Assembly: GCA_022496805.1 (NCBI GenBank)
Contig: CM040088.1
Coordinates: forward strand, 41,939,436-42,003,435
Direction of reading: 5' to 3'
From: Pohlia nutans
Taxonomy: Eukaryota > Streptophyta > Bryopsida > Bryales > Mniaceae
DNA length: 64,000 bases
Each line of letters begins with the position of its first letter. Position 1 is the stretch's first letter. Below the pieces are notes generated by a model. The model saw only the letters and a list, made by a program, of their open reading frames with translations. It had not been told where the DNA came from and made no database searches. Made by a program: the position numbers and the translations under genes. This document shows positions 55,485 through 64,000 of the stretch, piece after piece.

Positions 55485-55983
55485 TACAATAAAAGAGGGA
55501 GGGTAGTGGTGAAAACCACTGCTAGCCACTCTTTTCAATCAACTAGCTCAACACAAACACTTGTCTTAGGGAATAAGTAGGGCCGGTTGGTTGGTACAAC
55601 TTTCATGCCATGGTAACTCACTAGCAGCACCAAGCCATGTGTATCACACCACTGCTCAAACAAGCCCAATACGACTCGAACCCGGACCCCATAAATGTGA
55701 TCCAACGCCCTTCACCAACCAACCAAAGAACTCATGACTTGGTGTTAATAATTAACTCAAAACATACCTTTATACAAACTAACACCTAACCATCAATACT
55801 TTGTTACTATTTTGTGTTACTGTTACTCTGTTACTTTGTTTCGGTTACTATAGTGTCCATCCTCGAAAGGGGAGAGTAGTATTATTCCAATGTCCCTTTG
55901 TCCGGTGGGCACCGGGTCATTGACATTACGAACGGACACTTTATTCACTCCGGCCTTGCAATAGGGTCGGAGTTTCTATCATC
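55485..55983 (+). other. 3' UTR of the truncated LINE
   Basis: 499 bp between the RLE stop and the second TGCCGAGGCGAC. It has no A-rich tail. GGGTTCGAGTC on the minus strand near 55677 looks like a Pol III B box, and a TTACTGTTACTCTGTTAC repeat lies at about 55815-55840. The end is GTCGGAGTTTCTATCATC. A tail without poly-A is usual for R2-like elements. Confidence 0.5.
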
Positions 55984-56334
55984 TGCCGAGGCGACCCAAA
56001 AGTGGTCGTTTCAAAAATAAAAAGTGTTGTAAAATGAGCTAGGAGTGTCCAAATTGAGTGCTTCTTGGGCCTAGCCTATTTAGAATCAAATTTACTATAT
56101 GAATATGTTATTGGATCACTAAAAACGTGTTCACAAAAATTCAGAAAAAATAAAGAACGTTGGGTGGTGTAGATGTTGGAACAATCTACAAAAGTGTCAA
56201 ATTTGTAAATGTGTGAAAAAATGCATGATAAAGTATATATTTTGTATGGACATACAAAGATAGATAATAAATTATGAATTTTAAATCAAATCTATGCAAA
56301 TGGGTTCCTGAAATTCATCATATACAATTATATA

Positions 56335-58298
56335 TAGTGACGAACAAAACTGAGTATTGATTTGAAATTTTTCCATTCAAACAACCATACCACGAGCATC
56401 AATGGGCAAAGTCCAAAAGTGAATATGCAAAAGTTGTAGTATGCGACATATAACATATTACTATGGAAGTTTGAAGAAAAACTCAATTATGATTTGAAAG
56501 AAAATGAATTTCAAAGTTAGCCATGTCTAAAACTCGGTTTTGTGCGCTATAATTCGGAACTACTTTAAATTTTGTCAATTTTTTCTTAGAGCTTCAAAAA
56601 AACTTTTTGTGCCTTGGCATGTTGGTATACATCATTTTAGATTGTTGTACACGAAAATTGAAGGAAGTTGACATTTATAGAATTTAAAATATTCACAATT
56701 TGACAAACATGCAAACGATGTTGATTCTCATGATATTTGAATATTTTTTTGGAATTGAGAACATGGCACTGCATTGGCCATTGTATAGAGAGCATAGGTT
56801 GCAACATGAACCATTGCTATATCTTAATGCCCTTGCATTTGAAATAGTTGTTGAATAGGCCAATGCGTTCAATTTATATATTATAGCTATATGATGCAAT
56901 TTTTAGCCCTAGGTTTTTTGTACAAAGACTAGAGTTCTCATCGCACATAACCAATCCAACAAATCAAAGAAAAAAAACATATCATTTTCAATATCATCAA
57001 TAAGTTCAAAGCTGCCAAAAATTACACTGACTTTTATGAAATTGACAATTTTTTGATGATACTGAAAACAACAAAAACAAATTGTTCAATTGATTGGATT
57101 GATTATGTGTGTCATGAATTCTAGACTTTGTACAAAAAAGTTAGACCAAAAAACTACATCATACAACTCTAATATATAAATTGAAAGTAGTGGCTATTCA
57201 ACAACTATTTCAAATGCAAGGGCATTAAGATGTAACAATGGTTCATGTTGCAACCTATGCTCTCTATACAATGGCCAATGCAGTCCCATGCTCTCAATTC
57301 CAGAAAAATATTCAAATATCATGAGAATCAACATCGTTTGCATGTTTGTCAAATTGTGAATATATATAGAACTCCGGTACTACAACCGGCGTGAATAAAG
57401 AGTCCGTTCGTCCGTAAGGGTGTTGTTGGTAGGCCCCGTGGCCTAGACAGACTCTTCTTTGGAGTACTGCCACCTTTCAGTGGTGGGACTCTATAAATTA
57501 CAATCTACCTACTATAAGTTATATACATGTAATATATTAGTCCTAAATATAATAATATGGTTGTGGGTTTGGAAGCTTGTTTTTTTTTTATTTTTTTATT
57601 TTTTTATTTTTTTTGTTTTTATTTTTTTATTTTATTTTATTTTTATTTTTATTTTTTATTTTTTTATTTTTTTATTTTTTATTTTTAATTCAATTATATA
57701 TATATATATATATATTTTAATTATAGTTGGAGATATTTGTACACCTATATGTGGATATATTTAGAAATGTTGTTTCGTGTCGATAGTTTGTTAGTTGCGA
57801 GTTCAAGTTAGATTTCTTTGGTTTGAGCTTGAGTGGCGCGTGATATATAGTTGGTATTGATATCCGACAGAGGATCTGTTATTTGGGAACGTTAAAGTTA
57901 TGACATCGACTTGTTTGTATTTAGTTATATACAACGGTGAATATTTTAAATTCTATAAATGTCAACTTCCTTCAATTTTCGTGTACAACAATCTAAAATG
58001 ATGTATACCAACATGCCAAGGCACAAAAAGTTTTTTTGAAGCTCTAAGAAAAAATTGACAAAATTTAAAGTAGTTCCGAATTATAGCGCACAAAACCGAG
58101 TTTTAGACATGGCTAACTTTGAAATTCATTTTCTTTCAAATCACAATTGAGTTTTTCTTCAAACTTCCATAGTAATATGTTATATGTCGCATACTATAAC
58201 TTTTGCATATTCACTTTTGGACTTTGCCCATTGATGCTCATGGTATGGTTGTTTGAATGGAAAAGTTTCAAATCAATACTCAGTTTTGTTCGTCACTG
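56335..58298. mobile_element. TA-flanked long inverted-repeat element, 1.96 kb
   Basis: Arms beginning AGTGACGAACAAAACTGAG (56336) and ending CTCAGTTTTGTTCGTCACTG (58298) pair over about 360 bp (to 56698 and from 57937). Pairing continues inward, 56699-56890 with 57180-57360, if the 573-bp insert at 57364-57936 is removed. TA flanks both ends. CAGT termini with TA suggest a mariner/Stowaway relationship. Loop at about 56890-57180. Noncoding. Confidence 0.75.
57364..57936. mobile_element. 573-bp insertion in one arm of the inverted repeat
   Basis: Flanked by GTGAATAT at 57356-57363 and 57937-57944; the uninterrupted sequence in the opposite arm (56690-56700) has it once. An 8-bp duplication suggests hAT, though the ends show no clear inverted repeat. 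The interior has a T-rich stretch (57580-57690) and a (TA)n run (57697-57714). The 101-residue frame over the T-rich tract is low complexity. Confidence 0.6.
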
Positions 58299-58802
58299 TA
58301 TAATATCTAACTAATAAACTTCTGAAATTCAAAAAAAATACGAAATTAATTATTTATCTTTGATTTTTGGTATGATCGGCTAAAAGCACAAGCTTAGTAA
58401 GATGCTTAAATACCCATTGGAATTTGTTTCATTTAAACTATTAATTCTATACTATTCTTACGTAGTGTCGTTTACATTGACATTTAGACAAATTATAAAC
58501 TCTAAATCTTGGCAACTTCTATCCATGTGATGAACATTTTTACTTTTAAGTAATAATAATTTAATTCAACATAAAATATTGAATAATGTATTTTTTATGA
58601 ATATTCAAATTTTTTCTTTTAAAACTTATTTATTTTTTCTTTTAAAACTTAAATGCTTTTGATGATATTCAACCATATAGATGAAATTTAGAGATTACAC
58701 ATTACAACTTTCATAATTTACGAACTTCAAAAAAATTCATATATAATACATATTATAACACATTTAGTTTGTAGCAAAAACCCTCAAGAACTTAAGGGTT
58801 AA
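58299..58802. other. AT-rich spacer ending in a TTAA element end
   Basis: Ends CTTAAGGG-TTAA (58799-58802), which looks like the right end of a TTAA element. No left end was found. Otherwise featureless. Confidence 0.35.
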
Positions 58803-58852
58803 TGCATCTTTGCAATTCTCCAAATCTGAAGAGGTCTGTAGGCATTTAGGGG
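58803..58852 (+). repeat. Solo right end of a family-B TTAA MITE
   Basis: ATCTTTGCAATTCTCCAAAT through GGCATTTAGGGG and then TTAA (58853-58856) matches the last 60 bp of 45551-46125. The rest of the copy is absent; the TTAA just before it is shared with the preceding element end. Confidence 0.6.
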
Positions 58853-59425
58853 TTAATATTGATGGAAACATGACAATCACCTCATACTTCTAAAATCTAT
58901 CTTCCATCATGTATAATCCTCTAGTATCATAAATACTTTTCAAAGTATCAGCCACCTGTCAATATGAAGTTGCAACCATTTATCATAAAAATCACACCAA
59001 TCTATATATATGTATTCATTAGTAAATTTGCAATAATTTCATTTTAATAAATCTGTAGGCTACGAAACTTGGGGCACATGTTTCTTTTATGAATTAATTA
59101 TATGTGTGCACTTTTTAATGAATTGAGGAAAACCATTTTGGTCATTCAAATTTCTAATTGACTGCATGTTTTAGGCGTGCTTTTTGATGACCTACTTTGA
59201 AAAACCTAAATGTGTTACAAAATGTCACATTTGGAGTTTCAATGAAGTTTGGTCCAAAAGAGATAATAAGAAGCAATGATATATTTTTCAAATTTGGTCA
59301 ATTAAGGTAATAATTAAATGTAAATATAAAAATAAAATAAAATCTCAAAAAAATGAAAAGAGAGTTGTGAAAATGGCCTTCAAAATGAGAAAAATGCTCC
59401 TCTTTTAGGAGGAGACATGGGTTAA

Positions 59426-59460
59426 CCCTTGAATGTCTTTCTAAGCCCCATAGGCTTGAT
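59426..59460 (+). repeat. Solo left end of a TTAA MITE, family E
   Basis: TTAA (59422-59425), then CCCTTGAATGTC and TAAGCCCCATAGGCTTG, close to the left end at 63762. The right border was not found. Confidence 0.5.
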
Positions 59461-59710
59461 TCCCAAAAAATCTTGTTCTTAGCATGAACACTATCCAACC
59501 CTAATCAAACATGGATCATTGGATGCACAACAAGGTTACAAGGTGAAGCATCAAATATACTTAATTGCACCAACAAATTCTTCCATGCTTGTTCGCAATG
59601 TTTAGATCAAAGGTATTGAAGAATCATTTGATTCTTGCCCAAGTTCACTATTGATTCCTTGTGTGCTTGTTTATTTGTTGTGATTGGTCATGTGCCCATT
59701 CCCCGCTTAA

Positions 59711-60070
59711 GCTCCTTCACACTATGGCCGAAGGTCAAGAGGCCGTCGATTTTCACCAATCTGATTGCAAGAAGCCCAAAATTCGGCCTCTCGACCTCTT
59801 ACACTAGAGGCCAAAGTCCAAAGGCCGTCACCCTCCAAAACGTTTACATGGCAGCACTTTTGACCAAGGCAGCGGACTCTCAAAGGAAGTTTGGGTTGAA
59901 CAAGAATGGAAACCCAACTTTTGATTGAGAGGCCGTTGATATTTTTCCATAAAAAATCAAAACTATATTTTATTGCCTATTTTCAGCCCATTTCTTTAGA
60001 CTCTCAACAAAGTTTGGCCACACAATCCCACGGCCTCTCAACTTGGACAGGTTGGCATAGTGTGAAGCAG
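59711..60070. mobile_element. MITE of about 350 bp with CTTCACACTATG termini
   Basis: CTTCACACTATGGCC (59715) and GGCATAGTGTGAAG (ends 60067) are inverted. Inside each end lies a second inverted pair, AGAGGCCGT / ACGGCCTCT. The interior repeats AGGCCGT and GGCCTCT, so the 97-residue frame at 59635-59928 is thought spurious. Flanking TTA/TAA triplets hint at a Harbinger-type MITE; not certain. Confidence 0.55.
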
Positions 60071-60552
60071 CCCTAAATAAATAATCCACATGTGCTCACA
60101 GATGCCTCGGGCTGCCCACTGAGGACCTGAAATGTAATTTGAAGGGAGCATTTACCACTCTAGGCTGAAACTGCACGCAGTAACACCAGCAAAATACCAC
60201 CAGCAAAGATTCTTTCCACAACGTGACTGAAATACCGAATACAGCAAATCAGGAACAACTCCTGTAACAAGAGGCCCACTTGGATTACGTTGCCACTTCC
60301 CCGCCTGACCAAATCAGCAATCCCAAACCAAAAGGACACACCCCCAAGTTGACATTCAACTGCATGCATGAATAATTAATAATGTCACATTTCGCCCGTG
60401 TGTACGTCCCCGCCTCCCCGGCCAGAATTTCCTGCACATTTTCTATTCCTCTGTCTGCCTCAGTTGCGTGCCAAAAATAACAAAAAGAGCACCTAATCCT
60501 GGCCGCTGCACGCACGTTCCAATTCAATGCCACTCCCTCATCCGCAGTGTTA

Positions 60553-60846
60553 GAGCATCTCCAACTATGCATGCTAAAACTGTCACGCTGAAATTACTCA
60601 TCTGCATTTGAAGAGCCCTTCAACTCAAAGTTCCCCACCCTGAAACGCGCTTCAAACATAAAAAATGTACATCAAATAGACAATGGACCAATCACAGGTA
60701 GAATGTGGGTCATAGTCAACTGAACTTAAATTTGATATGTCACTGCTTGACACGCTATGATTGAGAGGCACGAGGTTTTCTTGGAATAGCCTGCAGCATT
60801 TTTCATCCACTTTTTGAGTGTGTCAGACTCACGGGTGGAGATGCTC
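60553..60846 (-). mobile_element. PIF/Harbinger-type MITE, 294 bp
   Basis: GAGCATCTCCAAC...GGGTGGAGATGCTC, flanked by TTA and TGA (one mismatch). The body contains the reverse complement of the family seen at 49446 (CAATGGACCAATCACA[GA]GTAGAATGTGGG region). It lies 35 bp before a possible first exon at 60881, so it may affect that gene's promoter. Confidence 0.8.
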
Positions 60847-60880
60847 TGAGGTGAAACTCCTCGCTGAGAAAGTTATATAT

Positions 60881-60997
60881 ATGATCTCTGGTGGTGGAGC
60901 ACCGGAAACCCAGAGTGCTTGTTGCGTGCTGCCCTTTGTGACGATCGAGTCTCTGGCGACGGAAGCTGAGTCTTCTGCAGCGAACCCGAACGTCGAG
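60881..60997 (+). other. Possible 5' exon or upstream ORF
   Basis: A GC-richer stretch begins at an ATG (MISGGGAPETQSACC) and runs 39 codons to GTCGAG|GTTAGT, a good splice donor. An acceptor at TGTCTGGCAG|AAGCTC (61647) would join it in frame to 18 codons that stop with TAG immediately before the ATG of the membrane-protein gene at 61703. It could be a spliced upstream ORF in that gene's leader or an exon of a gene lost to mutation. Confidence 0.35.
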
Positions 60998-61702
60998 GTT
61001 AGTATGGATTTCTCCTCGACTCTCTTTTCCAGGCTTGTGACTTAGTGCCTTTCTTGGTAATGTCTCCATCTCCGATGTTTGGAATGCACCGTGTTTTTAA
61101 AATCGCTGTTTGTCCTTTTCGTCTAATTTTGTGTTTTTTTGGCATGGATACGATGTTTGGAATGCACCCTATATTTCAGTTTTTTTTTTTGGGTTGTCTC
61201 AGTTTATACTTTGAGGATATGGACTGTGTCAATTTGGGGAGGTTAACAGCAGCTAGGACACAAGGAACTCCTGTAAAAGTCACAAAGTTTTAGGATTCTG
61301 TACAACAGTACCGTGTCGGTTAACCAACTGACGAGTTCTAAGCTTGGCCAACTGACATGATATTGTAGTTAACTTTACCACGATGATCTGCTAATCTCTG
61401 CATTGACTTAGTTGAATACTCTGTGATTAGTGACATAGTTCCCAGCTAGGTGCGTCACTAGCTAGGACAAGTTCCAGCATGCTTGTCGACCGACGGGAAG
61501 CATGCTGTAACTTGTTGATCAGTTCTGATATGAGTTCTTAGAGGTATATTATCCCTACCAGAAAATATATAGTGCTTGACTTGAATGGGTCATTTGACAA
61601 TATATGTTGTATTGAGAGAATATTGTCAAATGCCATGTCTGGCAGAAGCTCGTGAGGCGGCTCGATCTTAAGGATTTCCACCGTAACAAACTCGATCGAT
61701 AG

Positions 61703-62616
61703 ATGGCCGATTCTGACACCAAACTTATCAGCGATCGGATGGCTGAGTCTACCACCAAACTAGCCAGTATTCCGAGCCGTCTGATGTCGTCGCTTAGACG
61801 CACCCCTAGTAGCCCGATGAAGCCCAAGTGTGACAATGACCTCGAACGAATGAAAAGTGCTGATTTATACGGCGGAATGGTCAACCATAACAAATGGTCC
61901 TTCGATTTCGTCAACAATAAGTCAGATGATAAGGCCATTGCAGAATTGCAGTATGCGTATTTCCAGTGGACGGAACAGAAGAAGGCAGACCAGGCATTGT
62001 TAGATAGATGGGAAAACGGCATTACGGAATGCTGGACCGGAATCTACAACATCATTGGATTTTACAGCGTCTTCCAGGGAGTTATCTTTCAGGGTGTGAC
62101 ATCCATGGCGGCCGCCCAGTTGAGTTGTGGCTTCTATAAAATTCCCGTTATCCTGTCGGTGCTTGCTTCTGCAGCCACTTTTGTGGGGATTTATATTAGA
62201 TTCAATAACATAAAGGAGATTCAAGTGAGTAAGCAGAAAGATGTTGATCATCGCGATGTAAGATCCACGACCCATAGAAAAAGGAAAATGCAACATAATT
62301 TTCATAATTTTAAATTTTCTTTTATTTTCTTTTTCCTTTCTAGAGTGTTCTACAGTATCTCATGGAAAGGTGGATTTATTTTCAGGCATGTGAGCTAAGT
62401 ATCAGCTACTGTGAAAACAACTATGGTGATGTGAAAGAATTCGACATTCAGACAGTTGTGGATGCTGTTTCGAAACATCCAGTGAATGTCGAGAAAATCC
62501 GGAATGAAGCAGTAGAGACGAACTTCCAGAAGTGGGGCGTGCTTGCCTTCTTGGTTGCCTTCTCTGCCATCTTTGCTTACCTGGACTTTGTGGTTATGTG
62601 CAAGGGTTACCGCTGA
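61703..62616 (+). CDS. Predicted three-helix membrane protein, two exons, function unknown
   Basis: Exons 61703-62224 and 62344-62616 (intron GTGAGT...TTTCTAG) give a 264-residue frame; 522 and 273 nt are both whole codons. An in-frame TAG directly before the ATG fixes the start. The N-terminus is polar and Ser/Lys-rich (two SDTKL/STTKL repeats), then a helical region (about 65-110, YAYFQWTEQKKADQALLDRW). Two hydrophobic helices follow (about 120-170, GFYSVFQGVIFQGVTSM and IPVILSVLASAATFVGIYI), then a soluble loop (ERWIYFQACELSISYC) and a last helix near the C-terminus (WGVLAFLVAFSAIFAYLDFV). No family was recognised. Coding texture, splice signals and GC content support a real gene. The gene 266 bp downstream is on the same strand; no functional link is shown. 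Confidence 0.75.
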
Positions 62617-62882
62617 ACACCACCAATCATATTATCGCCGGTAAGCAACCTTCTCCTCAAAAAAACAGATATGTAAATAAGTAAATAAATAAATTTTCTA
62701 CAAGTTTTTTTCCTCGGAAATTCAATCGAAACGGTCATGCTTGATGTAATGGCAGGATATTGAGTACTGTCAAAGTCGGAAAATAATTAAAATCTGCCAG
62801 GCTTTGATCCTTCTGTGATCAGTAGATTGTGTGCAGGTGAGGAAGCTGCAGGCAGGAAAACGATACGTAGTATAATTTCACA

Positions 62883-63266
62883 ATGTCGAAGTGGATACAG
62901 ACGACACTAGAGAATCATTTGGAGGAGAATGTGGAGGTTCGGGAGGGACATCAAGGCGTCTTCAGTACCGTGAAGACGGTGGGCAAGATGGAGCGCTACA
63001 TTTTGAGGCATGACCTGACCTGCACGTACAGGAAGTTCATGCTGGTCGGGCCCGGGCGCTTAATCAAGATCATTGGCTCCGACGACATCATCGAGCACTC
63101 CATAATCAAGGTGGTGCCTTCCCTGGACGCGCAGGGGAACGTCTTGGGCTGGGACTTGGAGATGGTGAAGCGCTCGCAGCAGCAGCCGCTCGGGAAGAAT
63201 GATCAGGGCTCCGGCAGCTGGAAGGGCAGCATGTTAGAGAAGTTAGGAATCGCCAAAAAACACTGA
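62883..63266 (+). CDS. 127-residue soluble protein, function unknown
   Basis: A single-exon frame with ATG in CACAATGTC context. GC content rises well above the AT-rich flanks, and the third positions are GC-rich, as in a real coding exon. The sequence alternates short strands (TVGKMERYILRHDLTCTYRKF, MLVGPGRLIKIIGSDDIIEHSI) suggestive of a small beta-rich fold, with a Gln/Gly/Ser-rich tail. No signal peptide, membrane helix or known motif was seen. It may be a separate gene or the last exon of the gene upstream. No name is proposed. Confidence 0.65.
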   Translation: MSKWIQTTLENHLEENVEVREGHQGVFSTVKTVGKMERYILRHDLTCTYRKFMLVGPGRLIKIIGSDDIIEHSIIKVVPSLDAQGNVLGWDLEMVKRSQQQPLGKNDQGSGSWKGSMLEKLGIAKKH

Positions 63267-63761
63267 TCAACTTGGCTTAATTAATTCCAAGATAGATGAT
63301 CAATTCGCAACTGCCACCACTAGATGATCGATGCACCTTATATTACTGATCGACAATTATAACTGAGTTTGTCAATGTTCTAGAGTATTGAATAATTGAC
63401 GCTAGTCTTGCCTCGTTCGTTGGTGTTGCATAATTCTTATTTCTTTACCGCTGATATGGTAAACTAGAATTAGCTTGTAGTGTAGACTTATTGAACTAGC
63501 AGCTTTGGAGTAGGTTTTGAGATGAGTATTTGGAGTTGGAATGTGAGACTTTGGATTTTTTTTCTTTCAGTTGGAAAGGAGGTTCAAGTCTTCATGATTT
63601 CAGCCTAAGTCTTGTAATACTTCTATATTTCAATTATAAGAGATCATAAATTCCTGTTCAGAGTTGCATGATTGTCGCCCTCCTCTACAAAAGATGCTTC
63701 AAGCCATTGAATTTTAAGATCAATGTGGTAACAGAAAAGCAAAGAAAAAGGTGAAGTTAAC

Positions 63762-64000
63762 CCTTAAACGTCAAGGTAAGCCCCATGGGCTTAGTAAAAA
63801 GAGAATAATGAAGAAAAAAGTGGATTTTCTCAACCAAATCAAGCGAGGATTGGTGCGTTGGAAAGCTACTGAAAAAGCGATCTAGATTCCAAATTTGCAC
63901 CTCATTTGAAAGATTGTGGAATCGTTGGTAAGCAATCAAAGTTATCAAATTGAACAAGTTTTGAGGTTGGGGCAGCTGAGGTTCAGCAGTTCAGCAGTGC
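63762..64000 (+). mobile_element. TTAA MITE, family E, cut by the window end
   Basis: TTAA (63758-63761), then CCCTTAAACGTCAAGG and TAAGCCCCATGGGCTTA. The next 200 bp are the reverse complement of 48276-48493. The right end lies outside the window. Confidence 0.7.

Noticed and set aside
57459..57764. 101-residue Phe-rich, membrane-like frame
   Set aside because: Translates a T-rich tract and a (TA)n run; low complexity.
59635..59928. 97-residue frame as a gene
   Set aside because: Lies over the inverted ends of a MITE and repeats AGGCCGT words; no motif.

Overview
This is nuclear DNA of a land plant (or close streptophyte relative): intron-rich genes with GT-AG introns mostly of about 80-480 bp, AT-rich intergenic DNA, and plant-type CACTA, PIF/Harbinger, Mutator, Ty1/copia and MITE elements. 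The species cannot be fixed from the sequence; nothing here is organellar, bacterial or viral.

Layout. (1) 777-7854: a complete 15-exon gene for a large multi-pass membrane protein with a central calcineurin-like metallophosphoesterase domain. Spliced by hand it gives one 1096-residue frame. (2) 8.5-22.7 kb: intergenic DNA built from old transposons: a CACTA-type element (10.7-12.6 kb), a decayed PIF/Harbinger element (nuclease relic at 13.0-14.3 kb, Myb-like relic at 17.5-19.0 kb) split by a second CACTA-type insertion that carries a tRNA-like SINE and a TTAA-flanked MITE, and a 1.34-kb TTAA-flanked element. (3) 22,766-28,431: a young, apparently intact Ty1/copia retrotransposon on the minus strand, with 318-bp LTRs that read as identical, the 5-bp target duplication AAATG and a full polyprotein frame. 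(4) 29.6-31.6 kb: a retroelement-like repeat whose second copy lies at 38.0-40.5 kb. (5) 32,266-49,213: interpreted as one Mutator-like element of about 17 kb (terminal inverted repeats of about 110 bp, 9-bp target duplication with one mismatch, decayed MULE transposase at 41.9-45.1 kb), swollen by later insertions. These include a complete PIF/Harbinger transposon (33,181-37,998) with both proteins open, a tandem satellite with a 252-bp higher-order period, and four TTAA-flanked MITEs. (6) 49.4-60.9 kb: more nested MITEs, two TA-flanked elements, and the 3' end of a non-LTR retrotransposon with a restriction-like endonuclease. (7) 60.9-63.3 kb: two small genes not recognised here, a two-exon predicted membrane protein (61,703-62,616) and a 127-residue soluble protein (62,883-63,266).

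The most unusual signal is a set of non-autonomous elements that begin CCC, end GGG and sit between TTAA tetranucleotides, the signature of the piggyBac superfamily. At least six copies with both ends and several solo ends are spread over 10-64 kb, and three stand end to end. Several nested insertions carry matching target duplications, so their order can be read from the sequence. The cellular genes show no sign of acting together; most of the window is transposon biology, with the Harbinger nuclease and Myb-like protein as the one matched pair of partners.
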